NCBI RefSeq assembly: GCF_002920615.1
Contig: NZ_PQSU01000040.1
Span: forward strand, 1 to 64,000
Direction of reading: 5' to 3'
DNA length: 64,000 nt
DNA from: Streptomyces sp. Ru62
GTDB lineage: Bacteria; Actinomycetota; Actinomycetes; Streptomycetales; Streptomycetaceae
The translations under genes were made by a program, and so were the position numbers. This document shows positions 9,362 through 17,380 of this stretch, piece after piece. Position 1 is the first letter of the stretch; every line of letters begins with the position of its first letter. The notes beneath the pieces were generated by a model that was not told where the DNA came from, ran no database searches, and saw only the letters and a program-made list of their open reading frames with translations.

Positions 9362-9702
9362 ACCGGCTCCACGTCCGTGATCTCCAGCTCCCGTCCGCCG
9401 CGCAGCTCCTGCGAGGGCCGGTCGCAGCGCGGGCACCAGAAGAACGGCGGCATGCCGAGCACGAACTCCTCGGCACACCCGTCGCACCAGGCCCGCGCCG
9501 TGACCTGCTCCACGACCAGCCGGGCCGCGGCGAGCGCCGTGCCGTCGCGGGCCACCTCGAAGGCGAAGTGCAGCGCGTCCGGCACGACACCGGCCAGCTC
9601 CCCGACCCGGACGGTCACCGACGCCACACCGGACACGCCGTCCGCACGGGCGATCTCCGCCGCCTGTTCCACGATCGCGGTCGCGATCGACAGCTCGTGC
9701 AC
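9346..9702 (-). CDS. hypA: HypA: nickel metallochaperone
   Basis: The 118-aa product starts at the GTG at 9702, giving (M)HELSIATAIVEQ. His2 and Glu3 belong to the N-terminal nickel site. The zinc site is Cys73/Cys76 and Cys90/Cys93 (WCDGC and WCPRC). The frame is open 42 codons further upstream, but that extension is low-complexity and would separate His2 from the N-terminus. It is the last gene of the minus-strand structural operon, physically split from hypB-F-C-D-E but completing the set. It lies 7 bp after the stop of a small protein gene. Confidence 0.95.
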   Translation of the reverse strand: MHELSIATAIVEQAAEIARADGVSGVASVTVRVGELAGVVPDALHFAFEVARDGTALAAARLVVEQVTARAWCDGCAEEFVLGMPPFFWCPRCDRPSQELRGGRELEITDVEPVPAPS

Positions 9703-9709
9703 GGCCGGC

Positions 9710-9943
9710 TCAGCGCGGACGCTTGGCGCCGGACCGCAGATTGACCATGCGCCAGATGCGCACCTCGCGGACGATGCCCGGGAGTTCGAGGACCAGCAGC
9801 CCGAGCGTGAGGGCGCCGAGCGCGACACCCTGCGCGATCAGCACGCGCTGTGCCGTCGTCCTCGTCCGTACCGGCGCGGCCGTCGTTCCCGCCGCCCGCA
9901 TCCTCGTCGCGATGCCCTTGTGCTGTCTCATCCTGATCCTCAT
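9710..9943 (-). CDS. Small basic single-pass membrane protein (DUF6893-like)
   Basis: The 77-aa product has a strongly basic N-terminus (MRIRMRQHKGIATRMR), one hydrophobic segment about residues 34-54 (IAQGVALGALTLGLLVLELP), then a basic RxVRIWRMVNLR tail. The hydrophobic-Glu-Leu-Pro-(I)-x-R-x-x-R-x-x-R-M pattern recalls the DUF6893 small actinobacterial proteins. That link is from memory and weak. The start overlaps the preceding stop (ATGA at 9940-9943) and hypA begins 7 bp downstream, so it is embedded in the structural operon. A shorter version from Met5 is possible. Confidence 0.6.
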   Translation of the reverse strand: MRIRMRQHKGIATRMRAAGTTAAPVRTRTTAQRVLIAQGVALGALTLGLLVLELPGIVREVRIWRMVNLRSGAKRPR

Positions 9944-10146
9944 CCCGGGGAGATGTTCGGCATGATCTTCATGATGGCGTTGTGCCGCTTCCAGTGGATC
10001 CCGGTGGAACGGCGCGCGTCGGACGTGCCGTCCTGGTGATGTCCGGTCTGACGCTTGTACGGCCCCCAGTTGCCCTGGTGCAGCCCGCGCACGTGCCCCG
10101 GTGTGTCGGGCTTCGCCTGGGGGCGGCCCACTCGGATGGCGCTCAT
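9940..10146 (-). CDS. Small hydrogenase-cluster protein, basic, His/Gly/Asn-rich
   Basis: The 68-aa product is not a family I can name. It is soluble-looking and basic, with seven His (GHVRGLHQGNWGPYKRQTGH then IHWKRHNAIMKIMP). The ATG at 10146 lies 26 bp after the end of the DUF5947-like gene, with GGAGAGG upstream. Its stop overlaps the next gene in an ATGA. Tight coupling on both sides argues that it is a real gene of the structural operon. The sequence is too short for a fold guess. The His content could fit metal handling, but that is speculation. Confidence 0.6.
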   Translation of the reverse strand: MSAIRVGRPQAKPDTPGHVRGLHQGNWGPYKRQTGHHQDGTSDARRSTGIHWKRHNAIMKIMPNISPG

Positions 10147-10172
10147 CGCCGTTCTCCTCTCCTGCCAGGCCC

Positions 10173-10760
10173 TCACGGCCGCTCGGTGAGCTCCGCGAAG
10201 AACCGCTCCACGGCCGGCCAGACCCGGCCGCCTCCGGCGAGGCCGCGCCACTCCCGGCGGACCAGCGCGACCATCCGGAAGCAGTCGTCCACCGGCACGA
10301 TCCAGTGGTGGTCCTGGCCCCGCACGGTGTTCACCAACAGAGCCTCCACCTCGGGTGCCATGGTCGCCAGCTGAGGACACGCGGCGCACATCTCCGCCCA
10401 GCGGTCCGCCTCCACCTCCCAGCGCATCGCCCCGGCCGGGCTCGGACCCTGCGCGGTGACCGTGCCGTCCGCACGCGGCACGAAGAACACCAGCCCGACC
10501 GGCACCCCGAGCGGCCCGGTGTCCACTGGGGCCAGCCGCACCCGGCGGCCCGGCACCAGCAGATACCGGCCGCCGCCCGCGCCCTCACCGGCGAACAGCA
10601 CCGCACACGCCCCGCAGGCGCACAGCAGCTCCTCGCGGTCGGCGGCGTACAGATGGCGGTGCTCCTCCGGCACGGCCTGCGCGCACAGGTCGCACCGCTC
10701 GGGGCCGTCCCGTTCGGCGGCCGAGCGGATGACCCGGGCCAGCGCACCCTCCACCCTCAC
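10173..10760 (-). CDS. DUF5947-like Cys-rich protein of actinobacterial hydrogenase clusters
   Basis: The 195-aa protein has an N-terminal Cys-rich part that looks like a small zinc or Fe-S site: Cys23-x2-Cys26 (ERCDLC), His34 and His36, then Cys47-x-Cys49-x2-Cys52 (LLCACGAC). The rest contains GPLGVPVGLVFFV and a C-terminal WIVPVDDCFRMVALVRREWRGL helix. I recall this family (DUF5947) accompanying high-affinity hydrogenase genes in actinobacteria. Its function is unknown; a metal-binding assembly or electron-transfer role is inference. It overlaps the upstream NifU-like gene by 4 bp. Confidence 0.75.
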   Translation of the reverse strand: MRVEGALARVIRSAAERDGPERCDLCAQAVPEEHRHLYAADREELLCACGACAVLFAGEGAGGGRYLLVPGRRVRLAPVDTGPLGVPVGLVFFVPRADGTVTAQGPSPAGAMRWEVEADRWAEMCAACPQLATMAPEVEALLVNTVRGQDHHWIVPVDDCFRMVALVRREWRGLAGGGRVWPAVERFFAELTERP

Positions 10761-11299
10761 CGCGCCTCCCGCACCAGCAGCGAGTCCAGCGGCACGAAGG
10801 CGGGGGCGGCCGGCGCCGGCAGCTGCTCGACCGCCGTCAGCTCGGGGGCGACCGCCAGCACGGCCTCCCGCACGGCGTCGGCGACGGTCGGCCCGCCGCC
10901 GCAGCCGGACCCGCAGCCACCCGCCTCGGTGACCCGCACCCGGGCCACCTGCCCGTCGACGCCGACCAGTTCGACGTCGCCGCCACGCTCGCGCACCGCC
11001 GGCCGCAGCCGTTCGACGGCGCGCTCGGCCCGCCGCGCGGGCGGCTCGGGGTGCAGCCCGTGCAGCACCAGCAGATGCCCCAGCAACTCGTCCTCGGCGA
11101 ACCGTGCGGCCGGCCGCTCACCGGCCAGGTCCAGCACCCGGGCCAGGGCTTCACCGTAGATCTCGGTCAGCGCCCGCACGGCCTCCACGGCGGTGGCCGC
11201 CGCGGGGCCGGGCGCGGACTCCAGCCCGGCCAGCAACTCGTCCAGCCGGGCCAGCCGCGCCTCGACGACCGGGTCCGCGAGCCGGCCGGCGTCAGCCAT
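10757..11299 (-). CDS. NifU C-terminal-domain-like protein of the hydrogenase operon
   Basis: The 180-aa product has an alpha-helical N-terminal half (residues 8-75). The C-terminal half resembles the NifU/Nfu domain: hydrophobic strands VELVGVDG and VARVRV, then a Cys motif before a helix (TVADAVREAVLAVAPEL). Ordinary Nfu domains carry CxxC. Here the motif is GGCGSGCGGG, that is Cys129-x3-Cys133. The protein may carry or deliver an Fe-S cluster for HhyS/HhyL, or act as electron carrier; neither is shown. It overlaps hhyL by 8 bp and the next gene by 4 bp. Confidence 0.75.
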   Translation of the reverse strand: MADAGRLADPVVEARLARLDELLAGLESAPGPAAATAVEAVRALTEIYGEALARVLDLAGERPAARFAEDELLGHLLVLHGLHPEPPARRAERAVERLRPAVRERGGDVELVGVDGQVARVRVTEAGGCGSGCGGGPTVADAVREAVLAVAPELTAVEQLPAPAAPAFVPLDSLLVREAR

Positions 11300-13091
11300 G
11301 GTTCGCTCCGTACGTCGGCGAGTGCACGGTGGTGAGCGTCCTGCCCTTGCCCATGTACATGTGCACTCCGCAGGGCAGACAGGGGTCGAAGCTGCGTACC
11401 GTGCGCATGATGTCGACGCCCTTGAAGTCGTCGGGGCCGTTCTCCTCGAAGATCGGCTGGCCCTGTACGGCGTCCTCGTACGGGCCCGGGGTGCCGTAGA
11501 TGTCGCGCGGGCTGGCGTTCCACGGGGTGGGCGGGTACGGGTGGTAGTTGGCGATCTTCTGGTCCCTGATCACCAGGTGGTGCGAGAGGACGCCGCGCAC
11601 CGCCTCGTGGAAGCCGCAGCCGATCGCCTCGTCCGGCACCTCGTAGTCCTGGAAGATCTTCGTCTCACCGGCCCGCAGCAGTTCCATCGACTCCTCCAGG
11701 AACTGCAGGGCCATGGCGGCGGCGTAGGCGACGAAGTAGGGCCGGGCGCGGTCCCGTTCGATGGTGTTGCTCCACTTGGGGATGCGCCACTCCAGGGTGG
11801 TCTCCGGCAGCTCCTCCCCCCTGGGCAGGGAGATGCGCACGCTGTCGCCGGTGGCCTTGACGTACGGCGTGTCGACCAGGGCGCTCAGCGCGGTCGACCA
11901 CAGCCGGGCGAGCGGACCGCCCCCGGTGTCCAGTGCCAGGTGCTGACCGGTCTCGGGGTGGTACCAGCGCGGGCTCATCACCCAGCTGTAGTTGCCGGCG
12001 AAGTCCCGCTTCTGCGGCACCGGGACGGTGGTCTGGTTCCAGGGGTGCCGCATGTCGACGGGGTTGCCGAGCGGGTCGTGGGTGACGAACGGCTGCTCGT
12101 TGACCCAGTCCTCGTAGAAGGAGCTGCCCAGCAGGACGCGCAGGCCGAGGTTGATGTCGATCAGGTTGTTGGTGACCAGCTTGCCGTCCACGATGATGCC
12201 CGGGGTGACGTACATCGCCTTGCCCCAGCGGTTCATGTTCTCGTAGCGGTAGTCGACCACGTCCGGGTTCTGCCAGGCCCCCCAGCAGCCCAGCATGATG
12301 CGGCGCCTGCCGACCTCCTCGTAGCCCGGCAGGGCCTCGTAGAAGAAGTCGAAGACGTCGTCGTTCATCGCCACCGCCTTCTTCACGAAGTCGATGACGC
12401 GCATCAGCCGGGCGAGGTAGTCGGTGAAGGTGTTCGGCTGCGGCATCGTGCCGACGCCGCCCGGGTACAGCGTGGAGGGGTGGACGTGCCGCCCCTCCAT
12501 CAGGCAGAACATCTCCCGGGTGACCCGGCTGACCTTCAGCGCCTCCTTGTAGACCTCGCCCTCGAAGGGGTTGAAGGCCCGCATGATGTCGGCGATCGTC
12601 CGGTAGCCGTGGATGTCCCCGCGGGGCGCGTCGGTGCGCTCGGCGCGGGCCAGCACACCGGGGTTGGTCGCCTTGACCATCGCCTCGCAGAAGTCCACGA
12701 ACACCAGGTTGTCCTGGAAGAGCGTGTGGTCGAACATGTACTCGGCCGCTTCGCCCAGGTTGGTGATGTTCTCGGCCATCCGCGGCGGCTTGACGCCGTA
12801 GGCCATCTGCTGGGCGTAGTTGGAGCACGTGGTGTGGTTGTCGCCGCAGATGCCGCAGATCCGGGAGGTGATGAACCCGGCGTCGCGCGGGTCCTTGCCC
12901 TTCATGAACACCGAGTAGCCCCTGAAGAGCGACGAGGTGCTGTGGCACTCCACGACTTCCTGGTTGGCGAAGTCGATCTTCGTGTAGATGCCGAGGTTCC
13001 CGATGATCCGGGTGATCGGGTCCCAGGACATGTCCACGATCTGCGCGGGCTTGCGCCCCGTGACCCGGGTCGGGTCCTCGGTGGTCGTCAT
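11292..13091 (-). CDS. hhyL: [NiFe] hydrogenase large subunit, group 1h (high-affinity, actinobacterial)
   Basis: The 599-aa catalytic subunit carries the L1 motif RICGICGDNH (Cys79, Cys82) and the L2 motif DPCLPCGVH (Cys571, Cys574, His577), the four cysteines of the Ni-Fe site. A 22-residue tail after His577 is the expected substrate of the maturation endopeptidase. The sequence around L1 (ICGDNHTTCSNYAQQMAYG) and the overall length match the group 1h/5 enzymes of Streptomyces and mycobacteria, which oxidise atmospheric H2 during dormancy. GGAAG lies before the ATG. It follows hhyS by 48 bp and overlaps the NifU-like gene. Confidence 0.96.
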   Translation of the reverse strand: MTTTEDPTRVTGRKPAQIVDMSWDPITRIIGNLGIYTKIDFANQEVVECHSTSSLFRGYSVFMKGKDPRDAGFITSRICGICGDNHTTCSNYAQQMAYGVKPPRMAENITNLGEAAEYMFDHTLFQDNLVFVDFCEAMVKATNPGVLARAERTDAPRGDIHGYRTIADIMRAFNPFEGEVYKEALKVSRVTREMFCLMEGRHVHPSTLYPGGVGTMPQPNTFTDYLARLMRVIDFVKKAVAMNDDVFDFFYEALPGYEEVGRRRIMLGCWGAWQNPDVVDYRYENMNRWGKAMYVTPGIIVDGKLVTNNLIDINLGLRVLLGSSFYEDWVNEQPFVTHDPLGNPVDMRHPWNQTTVPVPQKRDFAGNYSWVMSPRWYHPETGQHLALDTGGGPLARLWSTALSALVDTPYVKATGDSVRISLPRGEELPETTLEWRIPKWSNTIERDRARPYFVAYAAAMALQFLEESMELLRAGETKIFQDYEVPDEAIGCGFHEAVRGVLSHHLVIRDQKIANYHPYPPTPWNASPRDIYGTPGPYEDAVQGQPIFEENGPDDFKGVDIMRTVRSFDPCLPCGVHMYMGKGRTLTTVHSPTYGANHG

Positions 13092-13139
13092 GTCGCTTCC
13101 TGCCCCTCGTTCGTCGTAGGCGTGAGTGGGTGCCGGCGC

Positions 13140-14231
13140 TCAGGCACGCCAGTGCGGGTCGTAACCGGTGGTCAGCTCCGGTCCGTTGTGGTGCCACTTG
13201 GGCTCGCGGTTCACCGCCATGCTGGTCAGGCCGCGCAGCCGTCGGATGACGGCGCCGTAGGGCTTGAGCAGCGCGGACGACAGGGCACCGCCGGTCGGCT
13301 CGTCCATGAACGGCATGAAGGCGTCCGGGAAGCTGGGCATGGTGCAACCGATGCAGATGCCGCCGACGTTCGGGCAGCCGCCGATGCCGGCCATCCAGCC
13401 CCGCTTGGGCACGTTGCAGTTCACGACCGGCCCCCAACAGCCCGTCTTGACCAGGCACTTGGGGGAGTTGTAGTCCTTCGCGAAGTCCGCCTGCTCGTAG
13501 TACGCCGCCCGGTCGCAGCCCTCGTGCACCGTCTTGCCGAACAGCCACTGCGGACGCAGCATGTGGTCCAGCGGGGGCGGCGGCGCGGCACCGGCCGCGT
13601 GATAGAGGACCCAGATGAGGGTCTCCATGAAGTTCTCCGGCTGGATCGGGCAGCCCGGCACGTTCACCACCGGCAGCGCGCCCTGCGACTTGAAGTCCCA
13701 GCCCAGGTAGTCCGCGAGACCCATGCAGCCGGTGGGGTTGCCCGCCATGGCGTGGATGCCGCCGTACGTGGCACAGGTGCCGGCGGCCACCACCGCCCAG
13801 GCCTTGGGTGCCAGTTGGTCGATCCACCAGTTGAGGGTCTGCGGCTCGCCCGTGTCCGGGTCGTTGCCGAACGACGTCCAGTAGCCGTCGCCCTCGATGA
13901 TGTTCTGGTTCGGGACCGAACCCTCGATGACGAGGATGAACGGCGCCAACTCCCCGCGTGCCGCCGCCCGGTAGGGGGCGAGGAAGTCCTCGCCGCCCAG
14001 GCTGGGGGAGAGGACCTTGTTGACCAGGTTCACCCTCGGCAGGCCCGGGATGAGTCCGGCGACCAGGTCCTCGATGCCGGGCTGCCCGGCGGCCGTCATG
14101 GACACGGTGTCGCCGTCGCAGCTCATGCCCTCGGAGATCCAGAGGATGTAGATCTCGTCGAACCCGTTCCCGCGCGCCTCGGACCGGCTGGGTTCCCGCG
14201 TCACTTCGGTGGTGCCGCTCTGCGTGGTCAT
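13140..14231 (-). CDS. hhyS: [NiFe] hydrogenase small subunit, group 1h
   Basis: The 363-aa electron-transfer subunit should hold three Fe-S clusters. At the proximal site the motif is GMSCDGD, with Cys38 and Asp41 where standard enzymes have Cys-x2-Cys. An Asp ligand at this position is documented for the Ralstonia actinobacterial-type enzyme. Further ligands are in GTCATYGG, VPGCPIQP, HEGCDRAAYY, KCLVKTGCWGP, CNVPKRGW and GGCPNVGGICIGC. No twin-arginine signal is present, so it is probably on the cytoplasmic side. It overlaps the hemerythrin gene by 4 bp. Confidence 0.95.
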   Translation of the reverse strand: MTTQSGTTEVTREPSRSEARGNGFDEIYILWISEGMSCDGDTVSMTAAGQPGIEDLVAGLIPGLPRVNLVNKVLSPSLGGEDFLAPYRAAARGELAPFILVIEGSVPNQNIIEGDGYWTSFGNDPDTGEPQTLNWWIDQLAPKAWAVVAAGTCATYGGIHAMAGNPTGCMGLADYLGWDFKSQGALPVVNVPGCPIQPENFMETLIWVLYHAAGAAPPPPLDHMLRPQWLFGKTVHEGCDRAAYYEQADFAKDYNSPKCLVKTGCWGPVVNCNVPKRGWMAGIGGCPNVGGICIGCTMPSFPDAFMPFMDEPTGGALSSALLKPYGAVIRRLRGLTSMAVNREPKWHHNGPELTTGYDPHWRA

Positions 14232-14773
14232 GTCGTCGGCCTCCGCTGCAGTCGGTCTCGGAGTCGGTCGTAGGCCGCGGCCAGGGGAGCCGCGAGGGTC
14301 AGGGCGGGCGGCTGGTCGGGGGCGTGCGGGTGCGGGCGGGTCGGCGCGGTGGCCTTGGCCTGCCCGATCAGCTCACCCAGCCGGTCCAGTTCCTGCCGGG
14401 ATACGGCCTCCCGGAGCCGGGGCATCAGGGTGCCCTCCTCCTCCTGGATGTGCTCCGACACCTCGCGGCGCAGTTCCGCCACCAGTTCGCCGGTCCGCCG
14501 GTCACCCTCGCCGAGCCGGTCGAGCGCGAGGAGGGTCTGCTTCACCCCCATGTGCTCGCTCAAGTGCTCGTCGATCTCCCGGTCGCCGTCCGGCAGCACC
14601 TTCCTGGCCAGCGGATACAGGAGCATCTCCTCCAGAGCCGCGTGCTTGGACAGTTCACGCACCAACAGCTCCACGACACCGCGCCGCTGCCGGTCGGAGG
14701 CCGCGGCCTCGTAGTCGCGGAACAACTGCTCGACCATCCGGTGGTCGTGCATGAGGACGTCAAGGGCGTCCAT
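14228..14773 (-). CDS. Hemerythrin HHE-domain protein
   Basis: The 181-aa product is a four-helix HHE-type domain with di-iron-like ligands: LMHDHRMVEQLF (His9, His11), LSKHAALEEMLLYP, EHLSEHMGVK and SEHIQEEEGTLMP. It ends in a Pro/His/Ala-rich tail and a last helix. Hemerythrins bind O2 or act in oxygen and iron sensing. Placed directly before hhyS with a 4-bp overlap, it may buffer oxygen or iron for the hydrogenase. That is inference. It also overlaps the 514-aa gene upstream by 14 bp. Confidence 0.88.
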   Translation of the reverse strand: MDALDVLMHDHRMVEQLFRDYEAAASDRQRRGVVELLVRELSKHAALEEMLLYPLARKVLPDGDREIDEHLSEHMGVKQTLLALDRLGEGDRRTGELVAELRREVSEHIQEEEGTLMPRLREAVSRQELDRLGELIGQAKATAPTRPHPHAPDQPPALTLAAPLAAAYDRLRDRLQRRPTT

Positions 14774-16304
14774 CGAACCGTCCCTCCTCCGGCCCGCGGG
14801 CCGGACGCTCGGGTGGCCGCGGGGACTGCGGCCGGATCGGCCGGCCCGGACCCGGTGGGGCGTCGGGGCCGAGCGTTTCGACCTCGTCGGGCCGGAAGTA
14901 GTGGAAACGGCCGTACCAGCCGTGGAGTTCGGCGGCCGGATCGTCGTCGACCGTGACGGCCAGGTGCGTGCTGCCGTCCACGTCGTGGAAGACCGCGGCG
15001 ACCCGCGCGGTGCGCCCGGCCAGGAACATGTCCTGGGCGTCGGCGCCCCGGCCGCGCGGACACAGCCGCACCCGGCTGCCGCCGCCCACGGGCACGCCGT
15101 CCACCAGCACGGTGTCCGTCGCCGGGGACAGCCCGTCGTCGCCGCCCTCCTGCCACCAGGCGGGCCGGTCGGGGGCGGGGGCCGGCGGCCGTCCGACGAC
15201 AGGGGCCGACGGCCGTTCGGCGGCGGGGGCCCGCGGGGTCAGGGAACGGATGGCGCCGTGCAGTCGGGAGAAGACCTCCCGGGGCATGGTGTCCACCCGG
15301 TCGAGGATCCGTGCGGCCCGCGGGTCGGTGGCCCGGGCCTCCGCCTTCTCCTCGTCGGTCAGCAGCATCGTGCGCAGCGTGAGGATCTCGTCGATCTCCG
15401 CCGCGTCGTGCAGATCACCCGGGCTCTCCGGTGCCACCTGCGGGTGGTCGGGGAGGATGATCGGCGCGGAGAGCAGCAGCGTGCCGGTCGCCCCGTCCTC
15501 GCTCGCGGACTGGGGCGGAGCCCCGCCCAGCACCGGGAACGTGAACGCGTTGCGGCAGCCGCGGACCTGCTCCGCGAGAGCGGCCGGCGGATCGATCAGC
15601 GACACGAACTCCACTCCGTCGCCGGTGAGGAGCGTGTGCGTGGCGAGCAGCGCCTGCCCCAGCACCGCGTTACGGGAGGCCCGCGGGTCCGGCGCGTCAC
15701 CGGTGTTCTCGGTGCGCACCCGCAGCCGGTACAGCCCGGGCCCGAGCCGCTCGGCCGTGACCGTCGTCCCGGCCCGTACCTCCCGGCGCCGGCGCACCGT
15801 CCGCCCGGCCCCCGCCGGCAACGGCTCGTACTCCGCCCCGGCCGGCGCCCCCACGGCGACGATCCGGCCGTCCCGCGGCAACTCCTCCGGCCGCAGCACC
15901 AGTTCGGTCTCGCGGGGCACGGCCTCCTCGAACGACAGGTGGACGGTCCCGTCGGCCGTCCGCAACGACTCGACCGGGTGGTGCGCCCCGTCCCCGCCGG
16001 CCCGCTCCACCTGCTTGTGCTGGAGTTGCAGGTACCGCACCCGCACCCGCACGGTCGCGTCGGCGCGCCGCACCCGCAGCAGACACTCGGTCTGCTGGTA
16101 CCAGGAGTCGGCGGAGCCGGAGACAACGGGCGTGACCGGTCCGTCCCGCTCCACCCAGTTCCGGGGCAGCAGCACCCCGAACTGCCAGCGGACCCGGTTC
16201 TTCGCCGAGGACCGGCGATAGGGATAGAGCAGATAGCCCTCGTAGAGCACGGCGTCCGCGACGGCACTCAGCTGCGCGCAGGCCCCGCCGGTTCCGTTCG
16301 CCAT
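14760..16304 (-). CDS. Uncharacterised 514-aa protein, first gene of the hydrogenase structural operon
   Basis: I do not recognise a named domain. The first 150 residues look like beta-rich structure (EGYLLYPYRRSSAKNR, WQFGVLLPRNW, VRVRYLQLQHKQVER). The middle contains MLLTDEEKAEARATDPRAAR and a Pro-rich linker about residues 365-390. The C-terminus has a short conserved-looking unit, ending VFHDVDGSTHLAVTVDDDP and HGWYGRFHYFRPDEVE, before a Pro/Arg-rich tail. There are no membrane segments or signal peptide. GAGGAGAGG precedes the ATG at 16304. Translational overlap with the hemerythrin gene ties it to the hydrogenase. Confidence 0.8.
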   Translation of the reverse strand: MANGTGGACAQLSAVADAVLYEGYLLYPYRRSSAKNRVRWQFGVLLPRNWVERDGPVTPVVSGSADSWYQQTECLLRVRRADATVRVRVRYLQLQHKQVERAGGDGAHHPVESLRTADGTVHLSFEEAVPRETELVLRPEELPRDGRIVAVGAPAGAEYEPLPAGAGRTVRRRREVRAGTTVTAERLGPGLYRLRVRTENTGDAPDPRASRNAVLGQALLATHTLLTGDGVEFVSLIDPPAALAEQVRGCRNAFTFPVLGGAPPQSASEDGATGTLLLSAPIILPDHPQVAPESPGDLHDAAEIDEILTLRTMLLTDEEKAEARATDPRAARILDRVDTMPREVFSRLHGAIRSLTPRAPAAERPSAPVVGRPPAPAPDRPAWWQEGGDDGLSPATDTVLVDGVPVGGGSRVRLCPRGRGADAQDMFLAGRTARVAAVFHDVDGSTHLAVTVDDDPAAELHGWYGRFHYFRPDEVETLGPDAPPGPGRPIRPQSPRPPERPARGPEEGRFDGRP

Positions 16305-16421
16305 GCCCTCTCCTCGCCACTGGTGCGTTCGTGGACTCCACCCCCCACGGTCACACCGGTCACGCCCGTCCGCCCCTCCGGCGCACCGTCATTGCGCCGG
16401 ACAGGGGAGAACACACGTCCG
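16305..16421 (-). promoter_or_regulatory. Probable promoter region of the hydrogenase structural operon
   Basis: This is the only non-coding stretch (117 bp) upstream of the nine-gene minus-strand operon. It lies downstream of the co-oriented LysR gene. It holds a good Shine-Dalgarno (GAGGAGAGG before 16304). I see no convincing -10/-35 pair or terminator, so read-through from the LysR gene cannot be excluded. Confidence 0.35.
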
Positions 16422-17318
16422 TCACGTGGTGCGGGCCAGGTCCAGGCAGCAGCGGACGAAGTCCCGTACGACCGGGTTCCGGTCGTCGGCCGGTGCCCAG
16501 GCCACGGCCACCCGGGTCGGGCTCACCCCGGTGACCGGGCGGTAGACCACGCCGGGGCGGGCGTAGAACCGGGCGGCGGACGCGGGCGCGAGGGCGATGC
16601 CGTACCCGCTGGCGATGGCGCTCAGCCAGTCGTCGGGCTGCTCGGTGACCGCGCCGATGCGGACCGGCCGGCCCTCGCGCTCCCCGGCGGCCAGCCAGTG
16701 GTCGCGCCAGGCGCCGGTCTCCGGCGGAGCGGCCACGAACGGCTCGTCCCACAGTTCCCGGAAGGCGATCTCCGCCCGTTCCGCGAGCGGGTGCGTGCTC
16801 GGCAGCGCCACCCAGCGCTCCTCGCTGAACAGCACCTCGACCCGCAGCGCGTCCTGACCGGGGAACGGCAGCCGCAGCAGGGCCGCGTCCACCTCGCCGT
16901 CGGCCAGACCCGCGCTCGGGTTCGTCCAGGCGGCCTGCCGCAGCTCGGCCCGCCAGCCGGGCCGCCGCCGGGCGAACTCGGCGACGATGCCCGGAGTCGC
17001 CTCGTTGGCCGCGCTCGCGACGAAGCCCACACGCAGCACCCGGGCCGTGCGCCGGCCGGCGGCCCGCGCGGCGCGCAGGGCGTCGTCCCAGGCCGCGAGG
17101 ACGTCCGGGGCCCGGCGCGCGAGTTCCCGGCCGGCGTCCGTCAGTGCCATGCCGGTGCGCGAGCGCTCGAAGAGGGGCACCCCGAGCCGGCTCTCCAACT
17201 GCCGGATCTGCTTGGTCAGCGCCGGCTGGGACACGTACACCCGCTCGGCGGCGCGGACGAGGCTTCCCTCCTCGGCGACGGCCAGGAAGGAGCGCAGCAG
17301 ACGTGAGTCGACGTCCAT
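16422..17318 (-). CDS. LysR-family transcriptional regulator
   Basis: The 298-aa product has a standard N-terminal winged helix (residues 1-60, LLRSFLAVAEEGSLVRAAER, SQPALTKQIRQLESRLGVPL, TDAGREL) and a periplasmic-binding-like effector domain (about 90-295, with LRVGFVASAANEATPGIV and WVALPSTHPLAER). Its start is 62 bp from the divergent DoxX-like gene, the usual LysR arrangement, so that gene is the likely target. It is also directly upstream of the hydrogenase operon in the same direction, so a role there is possible. The effector is unknown. Confidence 0.92.
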   Translation of the reverse strand: MDVDSRLLRSFLAVAEEGSLVRAAERVYVSQPALTKQIRQLESRLGVPLFERSRTGMALTDAGRELARRAPDVLAAWDDALRAARAAGRRTARVLRVGFVASAANEATPGIVAEFARRRPGWRAELRQAAWTNPSAGLADGEVDAALLRLPFPGQDALRVEVLFSEERWVALPSTHPLAERAEIAFRELWDEPFVAAPPETGAWRDHWLAAGEREGRPVRIGAVTEQPDDWLSAIASGYGIALAPASAARFYARPGVVYRPVTGVSPTRVAVAWAPADDRNPVVRDFVRCCLDLARTT

Positions 17319-17329
17319 TCCAGAAGGTT

Positions 17330-17343
17330 ATAGACACTGGTAT
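17330..17343. promoter_or_regulatory. Candidate LysR operator in the divergent promoter
   Basis: ATA-N8-TAT (ATAGACACTGGTAT), an A/T-rich imperfect palindrome, sits in an otherwise very G/C-rich 62-bp divergent intergenic region. It resembles the T-N11-A type LysR box but the spacing is one short, so confidence is limited. Confidence 0.4.
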
Positions 17344-17380
17344 TGGACGTCGCGGCGACCCTCCGGCGAGCGTGGACGGT

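Noticed and set aside
11193-14273. 1026-codon plus-strand open frame opposite the hydrogenase subunits
   Set aside because: The opposite strand encodes HhyL and HhyS with all metal ligands in place.
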